This document shows, piece by piece, positions 35,457 to 45,178 of a stretch of 64,000 nt of DNA (the stretch's first letter is position 1; each line of letters opens with the position of its first letter). Both the position numbers and the translations under genes were made by a program. Below the pieces are notes generated by a model, which was not told the DNA's origin, made no database searches, and worked only from the letters and a program-made list of their open reading frames with translations. The DNA is from Megalonaias nervosa. Taxonomy: Eukaryota; Mollusca; Bivalvia; Unionida; Unionidae. The stretch spans positions 1 through 64,000 of the forward strand of contig JAECUM010010941.1 of the NCBI GenBank assembly GCA_016617855.1, written 5' to 3'.

Positions 35457-35660
35457 AGTGTTTATAGTCAAACTGCTCTACATTCACACATAACAAACAT
35501 TCTTTAGTGTAGGGACAAGGGTTTTGTTAAGGGAAAGACACCTCCCCCCCACACTTACTATTACATTAACAAAAGAGTTAGTGTTTATAGTCACACTACC
35601 CCACTTTCACACAAAACACTCATTAGTGTAGGGACAAGGGTTTTGTTAAGAGAAAGACAC
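35457..35660. repeat. Tandem repeat, 123-bp period
   Basis: Two copies starting AGTGTTTATAGTCA and ending with GTGTAGGGACAAGGGTTTTG plus GTTAAG(G/A)GAAAGACAC. They lie downstream of the 35708-36173 gene. Confidence 0.75.
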
Positions 35661-35707
35661 ACACACAGACACACACACATAAACACACTCATACACACAC
35701 ACATTCA

Positions 35708-36173
35708 CTACCAGCAAACACTAATATTATTGCAACTTGAGCATTCTCTCTTTACTAGAGATCTAGTTAGACCTGAGACTACACCTCCCAGGTCTGGCAC
35801 CACATACGCAACGCCGACTCCAATCATTGTCCCAATTGATTGTTGTTGCTGGAATGAAGATGAGGGATAGGTAGCCTCATAATCCCAATTCTCACTTTGA
35901 CGAACCCTGAAGGCTCTTTCCCTCCTTTCTCTGCTGCGTGTCTGTGGATGTTGTTGCTGGCGCTGAGGCTCCAACTCTTGCCGCTGCCTCTCCAATTCCT
36001 CATCCCAATTTTTTATTCTGGCGGACAGCGGGTCTCAGTGGTGGTAATATTGGTAGTATCTGTCTCATTATGAGTTGAAGCAGGATCCTTTCATTCTCTT
36101 CCATCTCCTCCTCTTCTTTCTTTTTGTTCTTATCCTCTTCTTCAGTCCTGGTACTTTCTTCTATTGCCTCCAT
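35708..36173 (-). pseudogene. Glu/Gln/Arg-rich protein with hydrophobic C-terminus
   Basis: Starts MEAIEESTRTEEEDKNKKK. An acidic stretch is followed by LLQLIMRQILPILPPLRPA. A shift near 36015 leads to LERQRQELEPQRQQQ, a basic RSRERRERAFRV patch, and a glycine/hydrophobic segment SIGTMIGVGVAYVVPDLGG that could cross or perturb a membrane. Cassette P2 lies 60-90 bp upstream. A charged N-terminus plus a membrane-active end suggests a minor virion protein. No family recognised. Confidence 0.5.
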
Positions 36174-36232
36174 GGTTTGCTAGTCCAGGAGGCGACGGGA
36201 ATGATCTGGAAGTTGATCAGTTAACGATGGGT

Positions 36233-36263
36233 AGCCAGACTGACGAACGCTATGATTTATATA
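36233..36263 (-). promoter_or_regulatory. TATA/initiator cassette P2
   Basis: Minus strand: GGTATATAAATCATAGCGTT, then CGTCAGTCTGGCTACCC. TATATAAA is followed after about 20 nt by TCAGTCT, a good initiator match. The start codon of the 36173 gene is about 65 nt further. Confidence 0.7.
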
Positions 36264-36577
36264 CCTGAAGCAAGGACGTGAAGGAAAACACCTCTTACAC
36301 ACAAACTAACAATACCCACACTACAACCAAAATATGGAACGCGCAGACCTAAAAGAAACACTAACTTCCACTTTTTTTAACCTACAAACCCATTTTATTT
36401 CCATCCATACATATAACCCTAAAACAAACACACACATTATCTTACAAAGTCAGGGAAACGAAGTGTTTATAGACACACTTCTATCCTTGGCCTACAAACC
36501 CACTAACATACCAACACACAAATATACACAAATTTGGCAAATACAACAGTATCCTTTTCTAGAGAGTTGTGGGTAAG

Positions 36578-36592
36578 CTTGAAAAGGGCTGT
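36578..36592 (-). terminator. Degenerate histone-like hairpin
   Basis: AAAACAGCCCTTTTCAAGCTT on the minus strand keeps the A-rich flank and CCCTTTTCA core, but the stem is mismatched. It lies after the 36736-37080 gene. Confidence 0.3.
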
Positions 36593-36616
36593 TTTGTTTT
36601 GTTAGAGGGTTTGGCA

Positions 36617-36619
<3 letters not shown>

Positions 36620-36652
<33 letters not shown>

Positions 36653-36677
36653 CTCTGTCTCTCTGTCTGTCTGTCTG

Positions 36678-36736
<59 letters not shown>
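36620..36736. repeat. (CT)n microsatellite
   Basis: A CT/CTGT run of about 115 bp. On the minus strand it yields spurious RE repeats. Confidence 0.95.
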
Positions 36737-36739
<3 letters not shown>

Positions 36740-37080
36740 CGCCTAGGATTACGTCCACGTCTCGCTGCAGGCTGTCCTACAGGATACGGCCTGCTTCTGC
36801 GAGAGGAGAAGGAGAACTCTTTAGTGTCCACACGGCAGTCCACAAAACCTATCTCTTGCTGCTGTTGCTGCTGCTGCTGTTCCTCCTTCTGAAGTCTGTA
36901 TTTGTCTGTTCACACTTCTTGCTCCTTTTTGATTTCTTCTCTTCACACTCCATCTATCAGGTCTTGTGCTGCCTTAATCATTCTGACATTCTCTATTTCT
37001 TCCGGCTTTCGCATCAATTTTTGCCGGACACGATGTGAATTGACGTGGGCTTCGATCAGCTTAGCTAATTTTGAAGACAT
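36736..37080 (-). pseudogene. Small basic protein with two in-frame stops
   Basis: Starts MSSKLAKLIEAHVNSHRVRQ, continues REEIKKEQEV, a poly-Gln run, GFVDCRVDTKEFSFSS, and ends in a basic RRSRPYPVGQPAARR tail. Two TGA codons interrupt an otherwise single frame of about 114 codons. A basic, proline/arginine C-terminus suggests nucleic-acid binding. Cassette P3 lies upstream at 37107-37140. Confidence 0.55.
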
Positions 37081-37106
37081 GTTTATCTGTTGACGAGTCA
37101 ACAGTG

Positions 37107-37140
37107 GATGGCCATATTGGCAACTGCTTCGATTTATATG
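37107..37140 (-). promoter_or_regulatory. TATA cassette P3 (diverged)
   Basis: Minus strand: ACATATAAATCGAAGCAGTT, then GCCAATATGGCCATC. It aligns with P1 and P2, including the upstream GATGTTTTC word, but the initiator is weaker. Confidence 0.5.
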
Positions 37141-37414
37141 TCTCAAGCGCGGACGCGATAGAAAACATCCCTGCGGTATTTTGGTAGGAACGCTATAGCA
37201 AATCTTACCCAGAGGGATAGAGAGAAGTGAAAGAGCATATATATATTTATATACTATTCATTTATAAAACAAATCACAATCACCATTTTCTTCAAAATAC
37301 AACATTTTTATTCAACCAACAAACAACCAACAAATAAAACACAATCCGTATAATATCAACATTTTTTTTTTTTTTAAACAGCAATTTATTGACAGGATTG
37401 ACAGCGTTGTGAAG

Positions 37415-38055
37415 TCAAGTTGGACTTCCCTGATGGAGGTCATGAAGCCATTGATGCACACTACGTTTCCTAGCTAAAGACAAGAGATATCCATAATGGT
37501 CACACAACCATCTATCTCCTTTATTATCGTTTCTAGAAGAGTCACGATCAAAATAAGTCACTAAATGTTCCAATGGTTATCCAAGACTGCGATGATGAAG
37601 AAAATACACACAATATTGTCCACACACCATGGAATCTGTGCCTTGTAATTTCACATTATTGATGCGAGTCGTCTTGGCATTTCTTGTCATAAAATCGATG
37701 ATGTCATCTTGCAAAGGTGCCAATCCATACGAATCAAAATACTCCACACGACAGGATTCAGAGAAGCAGTGTACGAACTGCTTTTTAAAAGGTAATAAAA
37801 TTACCAGGTATCCATTTTTGACTTTTACAGGTGATAATAAGTCATCAATACAATCCTGACTTTTTGCTTGAAAATCTCGGTCAAGTAAACGGCTCTTGGC
37901 ATTGTCTCTCTAGTCTGAGGAAAGAGAGCTTCGATGCGACGGATCTCTAGCGAAGTCAATGGAGGAGAAGAATGGTCACGCAAAGATTTATACCACTGAT
38001 GCAACACGGCTGCTTCCGAGATGAGACCCCAAGCGTCATCCAGATACTCGTCCAA
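37415..38055 (-). pseudogene. Adenain-like cysteine protease of element 3
   Basis: The N-terminal part begins MDEYLDDAWGLISEA with SSPPLTSLEIRRIEALFP and MPRAVYLTEIFKQK. After a shift near 37860 comes NGYLVILLPFKKQFVH, then VEYFDSYGLAPLQDDI and the catalytic-Cys motif VCGQYCVYFLHHR near 37600-37640. The usual HW pair before the hydrophobic strand is not visible; the spot reads KW or NG depending on frame. An in-frame TAA follows HHRSLG. It is probably the maturation protease, either decayed at the His or using another His such as FVHCF. Length and order fit the family. Confidence 0.65.
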
Positions 38056-38075
38056 TATTTATTCTTGCCTCATCA

Positions 38076-38285
38076 TCATTTATCGTGTTGAATTTCACCG
38101 GGATGTTTGTTTTGATATCGATGGCAATGTTTCTTGGTGAACGCTGTAATTTTTTCTGCCAGGTGCATAGCAAAAGAGGAAACTAAATACTCTTCTTGTT
38201 CTGGCCATCTGGACATCACCATATCCTCTTCGTCTTTGTCTTTTTTGGTGGGTGGTTCTGCTTCCAATATATGTTTGCATTCCAT
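38076..38285 (-). CDS. Small charged protein (69 aa)
   Basis: MECKHILEAEPPTKKDKDEED, then WPEQEEYLVSSFAMHLAEKI and a His/Lys-rich end. It sits between the capsid and protease genes in the same orientation, with short gaps. No family recognised. It might be the N-terminal part of the protease reading. Confidence 0.45.
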   Translation of the reverse strand: MECKHILEAEPPTKKDKDEEDMVMSRWPEQEEYLVSSFAMHLAEKITAFTKKHCHRYQNKHPGEIQHDK

Positions 38286-38335
38286 TTCCTAAGAGACTCC
38301 GCGATTCAAAGAGGGATAAGAGTCTTCCGTAACTT

Positions 38336-39653
38336 CTAATAGTCTAGAATTACTTCTCTTAAACTGTTGACTTCTAGAGTGTTGTCAAATTCGGTATACA
38401 AGATAACGTTCACCGTGTTGGGTGGAGCTTCTGCAAACTGAAGTTCCACACGCAGTTGGCCAGATTTTATGGGGTGGAAATATCTCTCGTCGCTGCCTTG
38501 GTCTGGAGTGAATCAAAGACCCACAAAGCGTATCCTCCTGCATGATCGTCGTACGAAATGCCGTAGCTTGTGTTGGATCCTAACTTTCCCATGGCTTCGT
38601 ACAGGGACAAGTATGATCTCAAGTAATTATTCTCGGCAAACTTAGGTTCGTAGGGTCTGGAACACAAGGCCTTGCCATCGCGACTGACTGATCTTGGACA
38701 CTCTGTAGTGCTTAAACTCGAAAGGATTGGCAGTGATGGCTTCGTTGAGGGCTTCATTGCTGACCATACCAGAGATCAAACATTTTGGGTAACTGTAGTT
38801 CGAACAGATGATCTTCGATCTTAGAACGGAGTCCACCGGCAATGGTAAAGGTTTTCACTTCCACGCGTCGTATCGGATACTTTGCGGTTGTTCTGCTCAG
38901 AGTGTGACTGATGTCGTTTCCCACTTCAGGTAACACTTCCACGAGTCGCACGTAGAGTCTGGCTTCTTTGATGATGGTTTTGTACTCGTTGGCGTTGGAC
39001 ATCATATGGAAGACGGTACTGCTGAGATTCAGCCGCAGGCGGACATCCACGCCGTTCAGCTAATAATTTTATTGCAGCCACATGTCCAAATGAAAACGAT
39101 CCATCAGTTCTAAACTACGTCCTTACAGGATTTTCTTTCAACGGTCGTTAAAGCCCACATTGTTAGGATTATCAGCTGCTGTCACGACTGTGTCGTTAAA
39201 CTTGCCCTCGCCCGCTGTATCAGCTTTCCATAATACGCGAGTATCCAGATGAGTATTCTTGGCATCTTTTTCGTACGTCAAGTGATTTTCGAGTAACGCT
39301 CGGTAAGGGTAAGTATCCATGCTGCTGCTGATTAGTTTGTTATTCCAGTACAAATCCACTTTGCTGAACAAGGAATGTATGAAATTGTTGACGGGAGCTA
39401 CTCTAGCATCGGCTGCCTGAGCGGTGTCGTCCATTTTGATGACACTGACTTTCAGGTACAAGTAACTGCTATTCAGATCGATGTAACCTTCGGGCTGTCC
39501 TTTGAATTCAAATTCGATGGGGGCTGAGGTCGTCAAAGAGGAGATTTGATGAAATTCTACCCATTGAGATTCTTGCATCGTCATCATAGTGGGTGGCATG
39601 GCAAACAGATCCAGTTCTGACTTCGTACATTCGCAAGACTCTCGGTGCATCAT
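38336..39653 (-). pseudogene. Major capsid protein, F54H12.2-like Maverick type, broken
   Basis: The frame 39138-39653 includes MPPTMMTMQESQWVEFHQIS, SAPIEFEFKGQPEGYIDLN, and NNFIHSLFSKVDLYWNNKLI...YPYRALLENHLTY, all characteristic of this capsid family. Then follow RLRLNLSSTVFHMMS, ARLYVRLVEVLPEV, GSNTSYGISYDDHAGGYALWVFD and a C-terminus with QLRVELQFAEAPPNTVNVIL. Several stops occur at 39050-39138, and shifts near 38755 and 38467. About 435 codons in total. Residues from its middle are duplicated inside the penton gene (40522-40669). Confidence 0.85.
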
Positions 39654-39678
39654 TTTTCTGTTTAATAATTAAAGACGC

Positions 39679-40110
39679 CTAATCCTCTGACGGTCCTTCT
39701 TTTCTTTGTCTTTCAACTCTGTGTGTATGAAGTCCTCTGGATGGGTGTCGTCGTCGTCTCTTTCTGCCTTGTCCTTGCTGTGGCGTCAGGGAAGCAGGAA
39801 TGACTGACATGGCAGTGTCCAGGGCATTTATAGGAATTTCTCATCGGCCAAAAATGTCTTTTGCAGTTTCAAGCAAGACATTTTTGCCTGCTCTCAAGAA
39901 GGCTTATCTGGGGTTTTGTTTGTCGATGATGACATTTAGGAGAAATCTTTGCCTTGCGTCAAAGCGGCATCTTTCAAGGTGTGGAATCCTCTTGTCACCG
40001 TCGGTTTCAAAACGGCAGCCACTGAAAGAAAGTCAGATTTCAGCAATATCTCCTAAACCATGTCCTCGCTGTCCAGCGACTCCTCTGTACACAGGACAAA
40101 TAACTTACAA
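39679..40110 (-). pseudogene. pVI-like minor virion protein, broken
   Basis: Readable pieces: PVYRGVAGQRGHGLGDIAE at the N-terminus, then VLKPTVTRGFHTLKDAALTQ in a neighbouring frame, then AFLRAGKNVLLETAKDIFG, a Q/G/R-rich RKRRRRH stretch and the end EGPSED. The YRG..GQRGHGLG start and the following Ala/Gly amphipathic helices are a recurring pattern in Maverick proteins located between penton and capsid genes, comparable to adenovirus pVI. Likely role: membrane disruption or internal scaffolding. No clear ATG survives. Confidence 0.5.
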
Positions 40111-41157
40111 GTCGTTAGAGAATCGTTTTCGAAAATGGAGTTTCACTGTGACTTTCCCTTTGGAGAATGGAATATTTTGTCCAAGATCTCCTTTTATAGT
40201 AATGTTGACACTGTCGAAATACAACTTACTGAGGATGTTCAAATTCGCGGTGAACGTGATACGTGTTTCCGCCTTCCTCGTCATTCGTTTTGGTAGAATC
40301 CACTTTGAAAGGAATTACTCACAGTAATGTTGCGGATGTGTGTCCCACCACGCTGTACTTCACCACATCAGAGTATACAAAGGTCAAATTTAATCCCTGG
40401 TTCAGTTCTACAGGTTAACAAAAACACCTCAAAAACTTCAAGTTGTTTGTGATGGGTGGCATGAGTGGACCCTTGACCATCTTAAAGTCTCCACCCAAAA
40501 TGTCAAACAATTCAGGACGAAACGGTACTGCTGAGATTCAGTCTCAGGCGGACATCCACGCCGTTCAGCTAATGCTTATATTGGAACCACATGTCCAAAT
40601 GAAAACGATCCATCAGTTCTAAACTACGTCTTTACAGGATTTTCTTTCCACGGTCGTTAAAGCCCACATATAATGGACAACGTTTTGACATCCGAAAATT
40701 TCATCAGCAGTCTACGAGCCACTTTATGGTACTCTATCTTGACACTTCGCTTCGTTTTGTCCAAGGCTTTGCAAAACAACGCATTAAATTTGGAAACAAT
40801 CGTGTCCACCAGATGTTGACTATTAAAATAATAGCCCTCAGGAATTTTCATCATATACATGAGCTGTGGAGTATCGGGTGACATTGGTCGTTTCATAGAG
40901 GAATCTACAGTTTCGTTTTCATTCAAGCATAGTTGCACTTGGTCTTTCGGAACTTCGACCTCGAAAGTGTTTTGATTTTCAGTGATGTTTTTGATTTGTG
41001 TAGGGTGAATCTTTTCCACCAAAGCCACATCCCAATGGGCTTCGTGATTCATCTGGATGGCCTGAGGTAATCTGACCGTGAAACAGCACGAAGTATTGCG
41101 GGGAAACACAACCATGAAACTGTCACTGGGTAAAGTTAAGTAAATTTTTTTATTCAT
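40105..41157 (-). pseudogene. Penton-like minor capsid protein, split by a capsid-gene fragment
   Basis: The frame 40657-41157 opens MNKKIYLTLPSDSFMVVFP and continues to RRLLMKFSDVKTL. The next 148 bp (40522-40669) are copied from the capsid gene. Penton reading then resumes with RPELFDILGGDFKMVKGP, LTFVYSDVVKYSVVGHT, EEGGNTYHVHREFEHPQ and IPFSKGKVTVKLHFRKRF. These are the signature segments of Maverick penton-like proteins. Several shifts and stops lie in the last third. It would form virion vertices. Confidence 0.75.
40522..40669 (-). repeat. 148-bp duplicate of capsid-gene sequence
   Basis: Nearly identical to 39013-39160, with a few substitutions plus small changes near AATGCTTATATTGG. 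It lies inside the penton-like gene in the same orientation. It may be a gene-conversion or template-switch insertion. Confidence 0.85.
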
Positions 41158-41184
41158 AATTCCAGAGTTCTGCTTTCCGAGGGG

Positions 41185-41394
41185 TCACTCGAGGTCAAAG
41201 GAGTGCGCAAAAGAGGGTTGTTGCGGTTGTGAGTGATGGAGGGTGACTAGCGTTGGTCGCATAATACCGTTAGAGTATTTCAGAGAAGGATTGTGTAGAA
41301 TGTAATCGATGCAACTGCTCAGTAAAATGGTCAACAATTGTTTTTCTCTTTGTTGCAAAATTAAATTGGCGATGGCTAGCAGCACCGATGACAC
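41185..41394 (-). CDS. Small helical protein (69 aa or longer)
   Basis: MSSVLLAIANLILQQREKQL, then LLSSCIDYILHN and a Pro/Gln/His-rich end. Coding-like pieces upstream to about 41555 (SSSMQNLQKQPL) suggest the gene once began earlier and met stops. It lies between the penton-like and integrase genes. Family not recognised. Confidence 0.5.
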   Translation of the reverse strand: MSSVLLAIANLILQQREKQLLTILLSSCIDYILHNPSLKYSNGIMRPTLVTLHHSQPQQPSFAHSFDLE

Positions 41395-41555
41395 AATACG
41401 CTACAAAAAAAATTGGCAGAAAAAGACGATTTGCGTTTTAGGGACACGTTCTCCACACAACACCTACAAAGGTTGCTTTTGTAGATTTTGCATAGAAGAA
41501 CTCAGAGAAGGAGTGATCACTGTTGTTGTTGAGGCTGTGTTGAAGGACATGATGG

Positions 41556-42617
41556 TCACTTCTTTTTATAGTCTATGACTTGCGAAGCGTCGATCCAAGA
41601 CTCCAAACTAGGAGGATATCCTTTCCAACGTACTTTAACTTCTTTGACACGTCGTTTTCTCACTTTACGGGGTCTTTGATAGAGAGTGCTTTCGATGTCG
41701 TACACTTCGTCTTCTTTTTTAGTGACTCGTTCCTACTCGGGCAAGTAAAAAGTTCCTTTTAGCACTTCATCGTTCATGTCTTCCAATTTATAGATTGCAG
41801 GATGACGGCCATGCACTCGTCCATTGACATGAAACAATACGGTGGTCCAGTTGGGTAAGTAACCTTTGTCGAAAGTGCGTTTGGTTTTGCAATGCATACC
41901 CAATCTCCCGTCGTCAACACTTCCCCTTTCTTGGGGACAGCCGCAGTCGGGGATGTACCAAACAGGAGCTCCAACACAGTCACTTCGTTTTCCTGAGTCA
42001 CGTCTTGGGGGCACATCCGATGCCCCGATGGTAAGATTGATTGTACGCTTTGGCCAGGTACGGTAAGACGTCGATATACTTGGGAGTGTGTTGATGCATA
42101 AGATATTTCCACACGAGTTCTTTCAAGGTACGTTGAAAACGTTCCACCATGCTAGCTTTGGTGTCGGGATTCTCAGTAGTGAAAAATGAAAGTCTCGTTT
42201 CTTCAGTTATTTTTGGAAAACTTGGTTCATAAATTTTGTGCTTTTCTCGGTTTGCCATCGGAGAGGGAGACGACCACATTGTTTCAACCTCAGTTTTAGG
42301 GTTCGCACTAACTCAGTGCTCGATTTGGAAGTCAAAGGCACGACCCAGACAAATTTGGAAAAGACGTCGATGACACAAAACAAAACAAATATTTGAAGCC
42401 ACAATTGTAGGTGAGGGACATCAGCTAAACTGGCTCGCCATTGATGATCGAATGGGTTTGTGTAACGTGTACGTGGCTTGTTCTTGTAACCATCGTTGCA
42501 CTTGAGGTAAACGGACACTTTTCAGTCTTGTTTTGGCAGCACGATACATGTCTGAACTCCACCGTATCCTTCAGGATGGGCTAGATCGTAGTAAATGCTT
42601 GCTAATACATTCTCCAT
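41556..42617 (-). pseudogene. Integrase (rve) with C-terminal chromodomain-like tail, broken
   Basis: Start MENVLASIYYDLAHPEGYGG, then RLPQVQRWLQEQATYTLHKP, the catalytic core with VIDVFSKFVWVVPL, a TEKSTKFMN region for the second Asp (here altered), and KASMVERFQRTLKELVW with the catalytic Glu. The tail includes FHVNGRVHGRHPAIYKLED and, beyond a TAG at about 41733, VKVRWKGYPPSLESWID, which matches the end of chromodomains. Frames change near 42520, 42240 and 42000. It would integrate the element, with the chromodomain guiding it to marked chromatin. Confidence 0.83.
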
Positions 42618-42620
42618 AAG

Positions 42621-42621
<1 letters not shown>

Positions 42622-42702
<81 letters not shown>
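42622..42702. repeat. (CT)n microsatellite
   Basis: An 81-bp CT run ending 5 bp upstream (minus strand) of the integrase start. Confidence 0.95.
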
Positions 42703-42704
<2 letters not shown>

Positions 42705-43021
42705 AATAAGTCACACACTCTTCACTGATGCTACTCTAGGGTGAGGTGGTGGTTTGGAAACGGCTTTACGTGTCCGGGAGTAGAAGTCGAGGGCAGTGGT
42801 GGTGATGGTACTGGGATGGCTTTTGTCAAGCTTTTTTTCTTTTCGCTTCTGTCGAAAGAGGAGTTGACATCATCTTTTTAACCTAAGCTTTGAGTTCTTC
42901 TCGTTGAGGTGTGGGGGAAGGGGTCAAAAAGGACGCTGCAATCTTACCAGGGACGGGAATCGCTGACGGCGTCTGAAAAACTTCTCGTGCCTCTTTTTCC
43001 TATGGCATCCGTGGGACTGCG

Positions 43022-43327
43022 TCAGTCTTGGTCACTGGGGGTGGTGGTGGTTGTGATAGTCTTAAAATCTTTCAGAGTCGGTGGAGCTGTTTCATTTAAA
43101 GCTTTCTGGTGAAAGAGTTGAAGTCGTTGCAACATTTGGCCGTACCGTTGTGCTTTTTCCGTTTCTGACAAATCGCTGCGATCAATAAACGATTGCAATT
43201 CTTGTAGTAACTGAGACATCTCGGTCAAATGAGTATTGGGAGGTAAATACGGGGTACGTTGTTCTTGCCAATGATGGAATTCCATCCATCGTTTGCAAGG
43301 GATTAAAGTTAGTTTTCGTCCTTCCAT
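43022..43327 (-). CDS. Conserved small Maverick protein (101 aa)
   Basis: MEGRKLTLIPCKRWMEFHHW, then LTEMSQLLQELQSFIDRSDL, and ETEKAQRYGQMLQRLQLFHQKA. The pattern of a short N-terminal strand, an L/E/M helix, and a DLS...K..RYGQ.LQRL helix pair recurs in other Maverick elements. A Thr-rich end follows, and Ser/Pro-rich sequence continues downstream to about 42730. Function unknown; perhaps a virion or scaffold protein. Confidence 0.6.
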   Translation of the reverse strand: MEGRKLTLIPCKRWMEFHHWQEQRTPYLPPNTHLTEMSQLLQELQSFIDRSDLSETEKAQRYGQMLQRLQLFHQKALNETAPPTLKDFKTITTTTTPSDQD

Positions 43328-43375
43328 CAGATTCCAAAGTACGCGTCTGAGATATTTTCACTTAAGAGGTCCCTT

Positions 43376-44100
43376 TTATTTTCTTGGTCCTTTTATCTTG
43401 ATGCAGTTTGTGAGGCATGAGCTCCTATGAGTCCTGAAATCATTGTTCCCAATACTCCTTTCACCAAGGGCCCTAACAACGGGTGCACAAATCCTCCGCC
43501 TTGCACCAGCATCTTTTTCTTTTAACGGATGGATATTTTCTTTTGGACCATTTGGCGAAGAACGTGCCGATGCTTGGCTAAGCGTTTCTTCTGATGCTTG
43601 GACAAAGGTATCGTTCTTTTCAAGATATTCAGGGAACATTCCCATACGATATCGACGACGTCTTTCGAGGCGGTTTAAATGAGTTGCTTTAGAATGGGTG
43701 AAGAGGTCTTGGACAGGACCGACAACACTTCCCAATGTTTGGCTAAACGAAGAGGCAGTCCTTTCCTTTTCTTTCCTTTTTGAGGCGAAGAGGATGGCTT
43801 CTGAGGAATGACATCTTTGTTTTTCCGGATCACACACATAAAATACACTGACATCGAAGACTTGGCACACGTCGTTTTATCTTATTTCTTTGGAGACGTA
43901 TTTTTTTAGTAGGTCGTAGTGTTTGTGACCTGTCTGTCTGACGAACTCTTTCACTATCCCATCAAATAATCCTCCCCTTTGGTTGCTCCTCTTTTTCTTG
44001 GACGATATGGTCTTTTCTTTTCTTGTGCAAACTTTTTTTTCGGATGTTGGGTGAAACGACGAGACTGTCCTTTTCTTTATACTTTTTGGACAGAAGAACG
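43376..44100 (-). pseudogene. Basic protein with pX-like hydrophobic end, broken
   Basis: Pieces in one frame with stops: KKFAQEKKRPYRPRKRGATK, GGLFDGIVKEFVRQTGHKHY, then the open part from 43870 with VFDVSVFYVCDPEKQR, LNRLERRRRYRMGMFPEYLE and EETLSQASARSSP. In a shifted frame near 43400-43510 it ends QGGGFVHPLLGPLVKGVLGT, a glycine-flanked hydrophobic segment like that of pX core peptides. It is probably one or two DNA-associated virion genes. Boundaries uncertain. Confidence 0.45.
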
Positions 44101-44129
44101 GCGATGGTGGTGTGCACTTCTGGTGGGTG

Positions 44130-44770
44130 AGATCATTTTGTGTTCAGGTGCAAAAAATCACTGATACCCATCGTCTGTCGCAGATCTTTTATTTTTTATA
44201 GTGGAATGCGTCGCCACTGATTGTCGGTACGTCGTATCAACTTTATGACAGGCAACACACATCTTTGAAGGGATCGCAACGAACTAAATCGGGACAGTTC
44301 TTGTTTGGATAAGTACAGTAAACTGTGTAACATGCCCAATCTCTCTTGGACTTTGATTTTGGGGGCAGGTACATTGTTAGCAGCTGCCGCTGGAGCTTAA
44401 GAGGAGAAGGAGGGTATCAACGTTGGAGGAGAAGTTCCTTGAGACACAGGTTTATATTTTTATTCATCAAATTAGGAAAGAAGGGTGACAAATTGGACTT
44501 GGCTGGAATCACGAGCAATGGTGAAGTGGAAGAACTTGAGGCTCCTGGAGATGCAGTCTCCGTCACAGGTAGTTGCTTGGGGATGCAAGGTTGAATTCTG
44601 GTCGCGGTGGCTCTCTTGCGGCTAGAAGCTGTTTACTTCGGTCTTTTTCTTGGGACTTTTCTTTTTCTGGGGCTGTGACCTGGTCTTGACACCACTGCTC
44701 TTCATCTTCTGGGTACGTTTGGGTCGGAGAGTTTTTTTTCTTGGGAATCTCTGCTGGGGCATTTGGATCC
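44130..44770 (-). pseudogene. Unassigned coding-like remnants
   Basis: Frames contain ERLGMLHSLLYLSKQELSRF, which looks helical, and a Ser/Pro/Thr-rich stretch TETASPGASSSSTSPLL. No frame is open across the region. They may be remains of one or two element-3 genes. I see no motif. Confidence 0.3.
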
Positions 44771-44772
44771 CA

Positions 44773-44953
44773 TTATAAGAGGTAACAAATGATGACACCT
44801 CCTCGAGAACCGCTATCTCCAGGTTTTAAAATGATTTGCTTTTTTTGAGTGTCGATTCGGGGATCTGCCAGTTGCGTCAAGTCTTTTTCTCTCAAAAAAG
44901 CGTTTGGTTTGATGAGGGATGTGAATGATACCTTGAAGTAAATGACGTACTGT

Positions 44954-44985
<32 letters not shown>

Positions 44986-44994
44986 CATAACCAA
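44773..44994 (-). CDS. Small conserved-looking protein after the polymerase
   Basis: The open frame's meaningful part is YFKVSFTSLIKPNAFLREKD, then LADPRIDTQKKQIILKPGD and GGVIICYLL. The N-terminal poly-Thr comes from a (TAG)n microsatellite at 44955-44986 and is not original. It sits directly downstream of the polymerase gene. Function unknown. Confidence 0.45.
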
Positions 44995-45178
44995 GCTCCC
45001 ATGATGTCCTGCTGAATCGCTGAGGTCTCAGCATACGTCATCCCTGCAATCGCAAGGCACAGCATCGTACTCGAAGTGTGAATTACTGAACTTGAATTGT
45101 GTCTGTCTGAAAAGGATTCATTTTTCTCGCTTGGAGTTTCTTCTCGTAATGAAGTATTGGTCTTGGACGTTTTCCCCT

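Noticed and set aside
36578..36592. A fifth full histone-type hairpin
   Set aside because: The stem has mismatches. Kept only as a low-confidence degenerate copy and not counted in the main finding.
36492..36758. Open frame rich in Arg-Glu repeats
   Set aside because: Produced by the (CT)n microsatellite read on the minus strand.
44773..45034. Poly-Thr / poly-Tyr proteins
   Set aside because: Translations of a (TAG)n microsatellite; only the C-terminal part of one frame looks genuine.
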